Shown here one piece after another: positions 1 to 6,729 of a DNA stretch of 35,709 bases. A program made the translations under genes and the position numbers. The notes under the pieces are model-generated. The model did no database searches, was not told where the DNA came from, and worked only from the letters and a program-made list of their open reading frames with translations. Each line of letters begins with the position of its first letter. The stretch's first letter is position 1. This DNA is from M3007 sp041160955 (GTDB lineage: Bacteria; Bacteroidota; Bacteroidia; Chitinophagales; Saprospiraceae): assembly GCA_041160955.1 (NCBI GenBank), contig JBEAVK010000119.1, forward strand, positions 1 to 35,709. Direction: 5' to 3'.

Positions 1-8
1 TATTCCGT

Positions 9-1328
9 ATGTCCCAACTTCAACAAAAACTCACCGTTTACGGCCTTACCATGATTGCCGTAGGCTCTTGTATTGGTTCTGGCATTTTTGTCACACCTGC
101 CCAAATCGTTAGTGCCGTACCCAATGCCACTTTGGTTTTGGGCGTATGGGCCTTGGGTAGCATAATTGCGCTTTCGGGTGCGCTTACTTTCAGCGAATTG
201 GGGGGAATGTTCCCACGTTCGGGCGGTGTGTATGTCTATTTAAAAATGGCTTATGGCGATTTGGTGGGTTTTTTATACGGCTGGATTATTCTTTTAGTGA
301 TTAATACGGGGGCTTTGGCCGGGCTTTGTGTCGCTTTTGCGGAATATATGAAGGTTTTTGTACCCGATATGCCGCAAAGTACCAAAACTGCTATTGCTGC
401 CCTTACGATGTTGATCTTGACGGGGATCAATGTGCTTGGGGTAAAAGTGAGCCAAGGTGTCGCCAATTTTTTCACGGCACTCAAGTTACTCTCCATCGGG
501 GTCATTATCGTGGTGGGTTTCCTGTATTTCGATCCGGCTCGCGTGCAATTGGATTTTTCACTGTCGCATAATGTTCCCAACAACCTCATGGGCGCACTTT
601 TGACGGCGCTGATTGGGGTATTTTTCTCCGTCGGCGGTTGGCACCATGCTTCCTATGTGGCGGGCGAGGCCATTGATGCGCCCCGTACTGTGCCGAGGGC
701 GATGTTTTTAGGCGTGCTTATTGTGATGTTGATGTATTTATTGATCAATTTGGCGTATATGTTCTTGCTTCCGCTGGACGCGATTGCCCATACGCAGCGG
801 GTAGCCGGCGATGCCATGTCGGTCGTTGCGGTATGGGGTGGCAAGGCGGTTGCGGTTGCTATTGCGTTGTCTATTTTTGGTACGATCAGCATTTATACGA
901 TGTCGGCACCGAGGATCTATTTTGCAATGGCCGAGGATGGCATTTTTTTCAAGCAATTGGCTTATGTGCATCCACGGTGGGGTACGCCAGTGGTGGCGAT
1001 GGTTGTTCAAGTGGTCTGGGCAATGGCCGTTTTGTTATTTTTTCAGGGGTATTTTGACCAAATTATCACCTTTGTTACCTTTATGGATATTGCTTTTATG
1101 GGTTTGGCTGGTGCTGCGGTTTTTGTGTTACGAAAAAACAGGAAGGATTTGGAACGTCCGATCCGCGCTTGGGGTTATCCTATTGTGCCGGCGTTTTTTG
1201 TACTGATTTCGGCGGCTTTTGCGGTGAATACTTTACTGGAACGACCCGATCAAGCATTGCCGGGGTTGGGTTTGCTGGGCTTGGGTGTTGGGGTATTTTA
1301 CTGGGTAAAAAGGGGCAGCCCTAAATAA
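9..1328 (+). CDS. APC-family amino acid permease
   Basis: A 439-residue inner-membrane transporter of the amino acid-polyamine-organocation superfamily, closest in general appearance to SteT/LAT-type exchangers. The first helix carries the family's substrate-binding loop, seen here as GSCIGSGIF near residues 19-27. About twelve hydrophobic segments follow, with the usual FSELGGMFPRSGGVYVYL stretch after helix 2 and a GGWHHASYVAGE helix 6 region near residue 210, where the family has a conserved G-E pair. Substrate cannot be read from sequence. The frame is open back to the window edge, so an earlier start cannot be excluded, but the N-terminus aligns with normal APC starts. It converges on the TPR gene and ends in a shared hairpin terminator. 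Confidence 0.9.
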   Translation: MSQLQQKLTVYGLTMIAVGSCIGSGIFVTPAQIVSAVPNATLVLGVWALGSIIALSGALTFSELGGMFPRSGGVYVYLKMAYGDLVGFLYGWIILLVINTGALAGLCVAFAEYMKVFVPDMPQSTKTAIAALTMLILTGINVLGVKVSQGVANFFTALKLLSIGVIIVVGFLYFDPARVQLDFSLSHNVPNNLMGALLTALIGVFFSVGGWHHASYVAGEAIDAPRTVPRAMFLGVLIVMLMYLLINLAYMFLLPLDAIAHTQRVAGDAMSVVAVWGGKAVAVAIALSIFGTISIYTMSAPRIYFAMAEDGIFFKQLAYVHPRWGTPVVAMVVQVVWAMAVLLFFQGYFDQIITFVTFMDIAFMGLAGAAVFVLRKNRKDLERPIRAWGYPIVPAFFVLISAAFAVNTLLERPDQALPGLGLLGLGVGVFYWVKRGSPK

Positions 1329-1361
1329 AAAAAGGCAACCTCGCAAGAGATTGCCTTTTTT
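1329..1361. terminator. Bidirectional intrinsic terminator
   Basis: Arms AAAAAGGCAA and TTGCCTTTTT (10 bp) enclose a 12-nt loop directly after the permease stop codon. The A-run on one side and T-run on the other make it usable from both strands, which suits two convergent genes whose ends lie about 57 bp apart. Confidence 0.85.
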
Positions 1362-1385
1362 ATTAGGACGGTCGTACTTACAATA

Positions 1386-2084
1386 TTATTGCTGTCCGCC
1401 GCCGTTCTTGTAAATATATTTTTCGATATCGCGCCAATCTGCTGAAGCAGGGTTTGGATAATCGCGACGAATCCTTTCGAATGCTTTAAGTGCACCTTCT
1501 TTATCGCCCTGTTTGTCGCTGAGCATACCCAGTTTTTTGAGGTAGATTGGCACTAGTATTTCGTTATCACCAGCACTGATGGCTTTTTCGTACATCGAAA
1601 GTGCTTTAGAGAAATCTTGCTTTTCAGAATAGCAATCTCCTAAGATACCGTATTTCATAGTAGAAAGCAATTCGCCTTTACCATCGTAATCTTCCATGTA
1701 TTTGATCGCATTGTCATAATCACCTGTTTGAAGGTAACAAACACCTGCATAGTACTTTGCAGAATTACCTGCTGGAGTACCACCAAAATTGTCGATGATG
1801 GAAAGGAAACCTTGTGCATCAACGCCAGGGTTGTTCAACGCTAGGTTGAAAGAGTCTTTTTCAAACATCATTTCGGCCTGCCACATCGCTGCAACGGCTT
1901 CTTTTTGTTTGGGTGCTACCACCAAATTTTGATACCCCCACCAAAGTAGGAACACCGCAGCGATGCCACCAATACCGTACAGGATTTGTTTTTGATACAC
2001 TTCCCAAAATGGAGCGGAAGTGGATGTTTGCGTCTGTTGATCTACGACTACTGCTTCTGCCTGATCTGCTTTACGTTTTGCCAT
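1386..2084 (-). CDS. Membrane-anchored tetratricopeptide repeat protein (YfgM-like layout)
   Basis: A 232-residue protein with a charged cytoplasmic N-terminus, one membrane helix near residues 33-52 (ILYGIGGIAAVFLLWWGYQNL) and a soluble helical part with TPR-like pairs, for example residues 110-205 (AKYYAGVCYLQTGDYDNAIKYM, GDCYSEKQDFSKALSMYEKAI, GDKEGALKAFERIRRDYP). The layout resembles YfgM, a single-pass TPR protein associated with the Sec translocon, and similar proteins are common in Bacteroidota. The exact role is inferred only. A TAnnTTTG element lies about 80 bp upstream on the same strand. The gene is alone between the convergent permease and the divergent TonB-domain gene. Confidence 0.8.
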   Translation of the reverse strand: MAKRKADQAEAVVVDQQTQTSTSAPFWEVYQKQILYGIGGIAAVFLLWWGYQNLVVAPKQKEAVAAMWQAEMMFEKDSFNLALNNPGVDAQGFLSIIDNFGGTPAGNSAKYYAGVCYLQTGDYDNAIKYMEDYDGKGELLSTMKYGILGDCYSEKQDFSKALSMYEKAISAGDNEILVPIYLKKLGMLSDKQGDKEGALKAFERIRRDYPNPASADWRDIEKYIYKNGGGQQ

Positions 2085-2162
2085 TGTTTAATATTCCGAA
2101 TTTTCAATGTTATTGTATGCCCTTTGAGCCGAATTATTTCGACCGCTTTTGAAAAAGGAACG

Positions 2163-2170
2163 CAAAGGTA
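2163..2170 (-). promoter_or_regulatory. Bacteroidota -7 element for the TPR gene
   Basis: On the minus strand this reads TACCTTTG, an exact match to the Bacteroidota primary sigma consensus TAnnTTTG. It implies a leader of about 70 nt before the TPR start codon. No clear -33 TTTG is seen. Confidence 0.5.
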
Positions 2171-2264
2171 GATAAAGTTTGGATTTTAACACCAGTAAGT
2201 CTGAAAATTGTTTTAAAAAAATGAAATTTCTGATATTCATGCAGTTTCTAACTCAAGAATTTAC

Positions 2265-2272
2265 TAATTTTG
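2265..2272 (+). promoter_or_regulatory. Bacteroidota -7 element for the TonB-domain gene
   Basis: Reads TAATTTTG, matching TAnnTTTG. Transcription would begin near 2278-2280, leaving about ten nucleotides before the GTG at 2290. This position decides the start: in-frame ATG codons upstream of the element could not be in the transcript. Confidence 0.5.
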
Positions 2273-2289
2273 CACTTCAATTTATAGAT

Positions 2290-2787
2290 GTGAGTAAAGA
2301 GAAAAGACAAAAAAATTTTATACAACAGCCTGTTTATCAGGGCGGACCTAAGGGATTAACGGATTTTATCTACCAAAATCTTAGATATCCACAAGAAGCG
2401 TTTGATGCTAATGTTGAAGGGATCGTATTGGTTGATTATGATATTGACCATAAGGGAAATGTGGTGGCTACGCGTGTTTTACAGGGTATTGGACATGGCT
2501 GCGATGAGGAAGCGTGCCGCGTGGTACGGCTTTTGAAATATATTGTGGGCAAAAATCGTGGGCTGAATGTGCTGTTTCATCAGAAAGCGAAGATTCAGTT
2601 TAAAAAACCTGTGCCGGTACAGACGGTTGCGCCTTTGCCTGAACCGATGCAGCCTTTGGAGATTGCTCAACATGCCCCGCAATATCAATATTCGGTTACT
2701 GTGACTACTGCTGCTCCTGCTGCGCAGGGAGAGGCTGGGCAAACTGCTCCGCAACAAACTTATAATTATACGATTACGATTAATTGA
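2290..2787 (+). CDS. Soluble TonB C-terminal-domain protein
   Basis: A 165-residue protein whose first two thirds form a TonB C-terminal domain: QPVYQGGPKGLTDFIYQ, then LRYPQEA, EGIVLVDYDIDHKGNV, then GHGCDEEACRVVRLLKY. In classical TonB this domain contacts the TonB box of outer-membrane receptors. Here there is no transmembrane anchor, no signal peptide and no proline spacer before the domain, so a normal energy-transducing role is doubtful. The tail after residue 105 is rich in Pro, Ala, Gln and Thr. I chose the GTG at 2290 because the likely -7 element lies between it and the earlier ATG at 2179, and because the extra 37 residues look non-coding. Alternatives: a domain used for protein binding, or a remnant of a longer TonB. 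Confidence 0.72.
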   Translation: MSKEKRQKNFIQQPVYQGGPKGLTDFIYQNLRYPQEAFDANVEGIVLVDYDIDHKGNVVATRVLQGIGHGCDEEACRVVRLLKYIVGKNRGLNVLFHQKAKIQFKKPVPVQTVAPLPEPMQPLEIAQHAPQYQYSVTVTTAAPAAQGEAGQTAPQQTYNYTITIN

Positions 2788-2824
2788 TTTTTTTTATTGA
2801 TTTTTTTGTGCGCGTTCGTTGCCG

Positions 2825-2886
2825 CAGGGTTGCACCCTGGGCTGGATATGGCGCCCCTTTGGGGCTGGGTTGCGAATATGCAACCC
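2825..2886. repeat. GC-rich triple-hairpin intergenic repeat
   Basis: Three perfect short hairpins follow each other: CAGGGT-tgc-ACCCTG, GCCCC-ttt-GGGGC, and GGGTTGC-gaatat-GCAACCC. The segment is far richer in G+C than its surroundings. From memory, similar runs containing the core CGCCCCTTTGGGGCT occur between genes in many Bacteroidota genomes as dispersed repeats, but I could not search for other copies. It could also help terminate transcription of the preceding gene. Confidence 0.6.
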
Positions 2887-3054
2887 TTTGGTTTTTTAGT
2901 TTTAGGGTTTTGGAACTTTTTTATTTGCCTTTTGGTTAATTCTATGCGATGTTAATTGTATCTTCATTTTATTTTTAGATAAAATTTTTTATTTTAAAAA
3001 TCTGATTATCAAATAACTATAAATTTATTTTTAAAATATGTTTTATCTTTTTTT

Positions 3055-3079
3055 AACTACGCAATATCACTGCGTAGTT
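3055..3079. repeat. 9-bp perfect inverted repeat
   Basis: AACTACGCA and TGCGTAGTT flank a 7-nt spacer and follow a T-rich run. It may be an operator for the rtcB region or part of a larger palindromic unit. No flanking direct repeat was found. Confidence 0.5.
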
Positions 3080-3103
3080 GGTATTCCATCTTTGCAGCAT
3101 TAA

Positions 3104-3125
3104 AATCATGTATTTAGACATGATT
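3104..3125. repeat. 7-bp inverted repeat at the edge of the structured segment
   Basis: AATCATG and CATGATT flank an 8-nt spacer. The right arm overlaps by two bases the outer stem of the predicted RNA fold, so it could be an operator at its promoter or an extra stem of the transcript. Confidence 0.4.
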
Positions 3126-3250
3126 AATTGCAGAGTTGAACGCAGGTATTTTTCGACTAGACGAGCCATTTTTAAGGCAGATAGCGGTACTATCTAACGA
3201 AAAAATGGGGAAGTATGGTCGGAATAGACCAAGTTCAAAATGCGAATTAA
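3124..3250 (+). ncRNA. Possible structured RNA or rtcB leader
   Basis: About 127 nt that can fold on itself almost end to end. The outer stem pairs TTAATTGCA (3124-3132) with TGC-G-AATTAA (3241-3250, one bulged G). After a GAG/AA internal loop it continues as TTGAAC (3136-3141) with GTTCAA (3233-3238). Inside, CCATTTTT (3166-3173) pairs with AAAAATGG (3201-3208) around an AGATAG/CTATCT hairpin, and GGTC/GACC forms a second hairpin at 3217-3230. TTTTTCG (3149-3155) can instead pair with CGAAAAA (3198-3204), competing for the same A-tract. The segment ends 30 bp before the rtcB start. A long closing stem with an internal loop and branched interior recalls bacterial Y RNAs, some of which are encoded beside rtcB. 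No known family is recognised and no rsr gene is present. It could be a cis-acting leader, a separate RNA, or a palindromic DNA element. Confidence 0.45.
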
Positions 3251-3280
3251 TTGTGTTCAAATACTTCAATACATCAAATT

Positions 3281-4702
3281 ATGATTAACGGAAAAGACTT
3301 GCTGGCCATTGGATATACTGAAGGAAAGGTATTGGGCGTGGCACTTGAATTAGCAACTACTGCATTTGCAGGAAAAAATAAGACGCAGATATTGACCAAA
3401 TTGAAAAAAGTGGCCAAAACTCCGGAAAATTTCTTGGGAGATCAGTCTCTGGCTGCATTGGCTATGGCTTTTGTCGAAGCGGCAAAAATACAATCCGAAT
3501 TGGATGAGGTGATTACGTTGAAAGAGCATGCCGGGAGCTATACGGTATTTGGGGCGGATCATATTGAGGAAGGTGCGCGTCATCAAATGGATATTGCGAT
3601 GCGATTGCCGGTAACGGTCGCTGGGGCTTTAATGCCGGATGCACACCAAGGATATGGTTTGCCAATAGGTGGGGTTTTGGCGACTAAAAATGCTATTATT
3701 CCTTATGGCGTGGGTGTTGATATTGGTTGTCGGATGGCTTTGTCGGTGTTTGATATACCAGAAGACCATTTTTTGAAGAACCGAGCGTTTTATAAGCGTG
3801 AATTGATCGCTCATACCGCTTTTGGGGCTGGTAATGGTTTTACTGGACAACACCGCGCTTACCATCAGGTATTGGATCGTGCCGAGTTTGGGATGAATAC
3901 TTTGGTAAAAAATTTGAAAGATAAGGCGTTTACACAATTGGGTTCTTCCGGTGGAGGTAACCACTTTGTGGAATGGGGTATTATTGATTTTGCTCAGAAA
4001 GACGAAATCCTTGGTATTGAGCAGGGCCGTTATTTGGCACTTTTAACGCATTCCGGTTCTCGTGGCTTTGGTGCTACTGTGGCAGGTCACTATACGCGAT
4101 TGGCTAAAGATCTTTGTAAATTACCTAAGGAAGCCGCTAATTTGGCGTATTTGGATATGAATAGCGAGGCTGGACAGGAATACTGGCTGGCGATGAACCT
4201 CGCTGGTGATTACGCTTCGGCTTGCCATGAGGTGATTCACCGTAAATTGACAAAAGCTATTGGTGCTACAGTGCTGACTAAAGTGGAAAATCACCACAAT
4301 TTTGCCTGGAAGGAAATCCTGAATGGCGAAGAAGTGATCGTACACCGAAAAGGAGCAACTCCCGCAGCCAAAGGTGTGATGGGGATCATTCCGGGAAGTA
4401 TGACCGCTCCAGGTTTTTTGGTGCGTGGAAAAGGGGACGCAACGGCGATCAACTCGGCCTCGCATGGCGCAGGACGACAAATGAGCCGTACGCAGGCCAC
4501 CAAAAACGTGACCAAGAACGATATGAAGCAAATTTTGCAGGACATGGGGGTTACTTTGATCGGCGGAGGTCTTGATGAAGCACCGATGGCCTACAAAGAT
4601 ATTCATAAGGTAATGGCTTCGCAGCAGGAATTGGTGGATGTAGTAGCGAAGTTCTCGCCTAAAATGGTGCGTATGGCGGATGATGGAAGTAAGGAGGATT
4701 AA
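3281..4702 (+). CDS. rtcB: RNA ligase RtcB
   Basis: A 473-residue tRNA-splicing/RNA-repair ligase that joins 2',3'-cyclic phosphate (or 3'-phosphate) ends to 5'-OH ends using GTP and Mn2+. Family signatures are complete: PDAHQGYG (residues 119-126), GVDIGCRM with metal ligand Cys150, GGGNHF with His228, THSGSRG with His257, HHNF with His339, and SHGAGR with His395, the expected guanylylated histidine. The spacings Cys150-His257 (107) and His339-His395 (56) equal those between Cys78, His185, His281 and His337 of the E. coli enzyme. An N-terminal part about 70 residues longer than in E. coli is present. A TTG 30 bp upstream would add ten residues but lies just after the structured segment; the ATG is preferred. 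No archease, RtcA, RtcR, PrfH or Ro-type gene is seen nearby. Confidence 0.95.
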   Translation: MINGKDLLAIGYTEGKVLGVALELATTAFAGKNKTQILTKLKKVAKTPENFLGDQSLAALAMAFVEAAKIQSELDEVITLKEHAGSYTVFGADHIEEGARHQMDIAMRLPVTVAGALMPDAHQGYGLPIGGVLATKNAIIPYGVGVDIGCRMALSVFDIPEDHFLKNRAFYKRELIAHTAFGAGNGFTGQHRAYHQVLDRAEFGMNTLVKNLKDKAFTQLGSSGGGNHFVEWGIIDFAQKDEILGIEQGRYLALLTHSGSRGFGATVAGHYTRLAKDLCKLPKEAANLAYLDMNSEAGQEYWLAMNLAGDYASACHEVIHRKLTKAIGATVLTKVENHHNFAWKEILNGEEVIVHRKGATPAAKGVMGIIPGSMTAPGFLVRGKGDATAINSASHGAGRQMSRTQATKNVTKNDMKQILQDMGVTLIGGGLDEAPMAYKDIHKVMASQQELVDVVAKFSPKMVRMADDGSKED

Positions 4703-4707
4703 AATTG

Positions 4708-4842
4708 ATGGAAGAAAACGCCATGTTGTTCAAGTTGAAAGAGATGGAATACGTTGAAAAGATTGCGGAAAAGATCAATACCATCAGCGTAAGCGGTGGC
4801 GGACAGATCATTGATCAATTGAAAACGTTGTTTGCTCGATAG
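4708..4842 (+). pseudogene. 44-codon ORF, probably the tail of a lost gene
   Basis: Starts five bases after the rtcB stop, preceded by AAGGAGG, which here lies inside the end of rtcB. The product begins MEENAMLFKLKEMEYVEKIA and ends GGGQIIDQLKTLFAR: amphipathic, charged and protein-like, with normal codon use and a fresh stop. It starts abruptly and has no domain of its own. My impression is that it resembles the C-terminal end of a larger protein, perhaps of SPFH/slipin type, a class I recall as occurring near RtcB; this is unverified. The reading frame is closed by a stop 15 bases upstream of the ATG, so any missing part was deleted rather than frameshifted. It could instead be a genuine small protein translated with rtcB. 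Confidence 0.4.
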
Positions 4843-4874
4843 GTACTCGATTAAGGTTAGTTGATATGTATTAT

Positions 4875-4905
4875 TGAGGGGAGGTAACGTTGTTATCGCC
4901 CCTCA
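4875..4905 (+). terminator. Hairpin after the rtcB unit
   Basis: TGAGGGG pairs with CCCCTCA and the interior adds TAAC-gtt-GTTA. It sits 33 bp past the small ORF and is well placed to end rtcB transcription, but only a weak T-run follows, so a role in RNA stability is equally possible. Confidence 0.45.
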
Positions 4906-5008
4906 CTGCATTTTGGGTATAGGTGGAAGCACTGCGGTGATTGTAGTTAAATCCGTTTGTTCGTTTTGGTAAAATCAAATAAAAAGACAAAACCGAACAA
5001 ATCATCAC

Positions 5009-5016
5009 TATTTTTG
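5009..5016 (+). promoter_or_regulatory. Bacteroidota -7 element before the secreted unknown
   Basis: Reads TATTTTTG, matching TAnnTTTG, followed by GCCGC. It favours the ATG at 5036 over the one at 5027, which would leave almost no leader. Confidence 0.5.
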
Positions 5017-5035
5017 CCGCTAAATCATGCCCATT

Positions 5036-6463
5036 ATGCGTAAAAAAATCATATTTCTCCTCTTTTGCCTGCTGGCTACACTGGCCGTATCTGCTCAATC
5101 TAAACGATCGGTTCAGTCGATCGCCGAATTACTCGAAAAATCAAAAGTGTTTTTGGAGTATCGCCGCTTTCGCAATGATTTTGAAAAAATGAATGCCGAA
5201 GCAGGGCAACACCTTCTTTATAAGGATGATTATGTGAAACTCAACGTGGCCTATAATGATATTCAGGAGCAATACAATAGTTTTTTGGGTATTGTAAAAA
5301 AGGACCTTTCTAACTTGGGTACTATCCGGCTGATGGTTAAAAAACCAGACCAATATGCTTTGCAGTATTTAGACCAATACAAATCTGTGGTAGATGCCTA
5401 TCAACGTAATTATCTCCCAATTTATAAGGAAGTGACAGCACCAAATCGCTCTTCTTTAGGACAAAGCAAGGCAGTGACCGTAACGATGATTATTATGGGA
5501 GTTGAACTCTTTTTAGAAATCATTGATCTGATTCAATCGCGCAAAGGAGACGATGATTCCAGTGAAAACTACGTGCTATCGACCATTAATGCTTATTTTT
5601 TGAAAAAAATGGAGATGAAACCTTGGTCGGAACTGGCGATTGAGGTGCCTACTAAACGCTTGACTAATGATCCTAATCCTATTGTAGCTACCAAACAAAA
5701 GAAGAAAAAAGCACAGTTGGTACAGCGTGCGGAAAATAAAATTGTTGCCGCTCCTGTGTACGAACAACTCAACGGATGGGTCGAGTTCAATTCCATTGAC
5801 ACTCAAAAAAAAGCCAATAAAATGAAGTTTGATAAGCCAAGTAGTAAGGATATTGGCGTGGAGGTGCTAAAAAATAGCAATGGCAAAATTGAACGCACCA
5901 CACAGTTGCTTCAAATAGCGCAATACCAAACAACTGCGCGGTATGAAGAGGGTGTTCAGTTTCAATTAAAAACTTCCAACAGCGGTGGTATGTATGTTTT
6001 TGCCCTAAGTTCGACCAATAAAGTGCGTTTTTTATACCCTTATAATAGTGAATCACTAAAAAATTGCGATCAAAAATTGGGTATGGGCAAAGATATTGGG
6101 GTATTACCTGCGTCTTTTGTAGTAGGCCGCGATGCTAAACAAACCACTACTTTGCCTGCTCCCGATTGTAGTACCACACCACCTACTGAACGCTATTTTA
6201 CCATTACAGCACCGATGCCCGCGAATAAAATGGAGCAATTTTGTGTGTTGCTGACCAAATCAGAGATTGATATGGATCGTTTTACAAAAATGATGGAAAA
6301 GACCACGGGGAGTTTACCAGAACGATTGGCAGCCGTATTGGGTGATAAAATGGTGGGTGCTAAGGATGCCGGTTTCAATATGAAAGACCACCGTTTATTA
6401 TTCGATACGGGTAGTTCATCACAGAGTGTACTTCCGGTGCTTTTTTCGATACTGCGGAAGTAG
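5036..6463 (+). CDS. Secreted protein of unknown function, DUF4384-like C-terminal part
   Basis: A 475-residue exported protein. Residues 1-20 form a signal peptide (KIIFLLFCLLATLAVSAQ, cleavage expected after A-Q). Residues 22-180 are mainly helical and charged, with a short hydrophobic helix at about 140-160 (VTMIIMGVELFLEIIDLI). A Lys-rich linker near residue 220 leads into a beta-rich half. There, YEEGVQFQLKTSNSGGMYVFALSSTNKVRFLYPYNSES looks like the DUF4384 pattern, in which a glycine-aromatic strand is followed by a 'LFPN'-type motif. That family is found in bacterial surface and signalling proteins, but its function is unclear. The gene stands alone between rtcB and the converging gltD. 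The DUF4384 resemblance is judged by eye and needs a profile search. Confidence 0.7.
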   Translation: MRKKIIFLLFCLLATLAVSAQSKRSVQSIAELLEKSKVFLEYRRFRNDFEKMNAEAGQHLLYKDDYVKLNVAYNDIQEQYNSFLGIVKKDLSNLGTIRLMVKKPDQYALQYLDQYKSVVDAYQRNYLPIYKEVTAPNRSSLGQSKAVTVTMIIMGVELFLEIIDLIQSRKGDDDSSENYVLSTINAYFLKKMEMKPWSELAIEVPTKRLTNDPNPIVATKQKKKKAQLVQRAENKIVAAPVYEQLNGWVEFNSIDTQKKANKMKFDKPSSKDIGVEVLKNSNGKIERTTQLLQIAQYQTTARYEEGVQFQLKTSNSGGMYVFALSSTNKVRFLYPYNSESLKNCDQKLGMGKDIGVLPASFVVGRDAKQTTTLPAPDCSTTPPTERYFTITAPMPANKMEQFCVLLTKSEIDMDRFTKMMEKTTGSLPERLAAVLGDKMVGAKDAGFNMKDHRLLFDTGSSSQSVLPVLFSILRK

Positions 6464-6493
6464 GGGGAAACCACATTCTTTTACCACAACTTT

Positions 6494-6588
6494 AAAAGGT
6501 ACACCTTTTCTATCGCATGGAGGTGTTGCGTCTTCGCTCCGGCGGCGACAAAAAAAATCGCCGCACTATCGAGCGGAGGCTGCACCTC
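6494..6588. repeat. Nested hairpin element between convergent genes
   Basis: First comes AAAAGGT-ac-ACCTTTT (6494-6509). A larger imperfect hairpin follows: GAGGTG (6520-6525) with CACCTC (6583-6588), CGCTC (6535-6539) with GAGCG (6571-6575), and GCGGCGA with TCGCCGC (6542-6564) around an A-rich loop. It fills the middle of the 266-bp gap between the secreted unknown and gltD, which otherwise holds no gene. It may terminate both genes. Its GC-rich modular form also suggests a dispersed intergenic repeat. Confidence 0.5.
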
Positions 6589-6729
6589 GGAAAATCCGTT
6601 TGGCTCAAACAGTTTTGGGCTTCATCCGCCTCCACTTATATGCTAAGCATGGCAATATTCCAAAATATTTCACTAAAAAGTGTCTATCCAGCGAGATACC
6701 GTCATCTGGATACGAACGGCCGAGCGTAT

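Larger units (their letters stand above)
2788..3250. other. Gene-free stretch rich in palindromes
   Basis: This 463-bp gap holds no credible ORF. It contains a GC-rich triple hairpin, a very AT-rich central part near 2930-3050, two short perfect inverted repeats and the large self-complementary segment before rtcB, listed separately. I see no good promoter; the best -7 candidate is CATCTTTG at 3087-3094, one mismatch from consensus. Confidence 0.6.

Noticed and set aside
2179..2289. Longer N-terminus of the TonB-domain protein
   Set aside because: It would begin upstream of the best promoter element and its residues show no signal, anchor or domain.
3124..3250. tRNA, tmRNA or hammerhead-type ribozyme in the structured segment
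   Set aside because: No cloverleaf with proper D-, anticodon- and T-arms can be drawn and no CTGANGA...GAAA core is present on either strand. The GTTCAAA stretch is used by the closing stem.
3251..3280. Upstream TTG start for rtcB adding ten residues
   Set aside because: The added residues have no similarity to RtcB N-termini and the ATG at 3281 starts the recognisable sequence.
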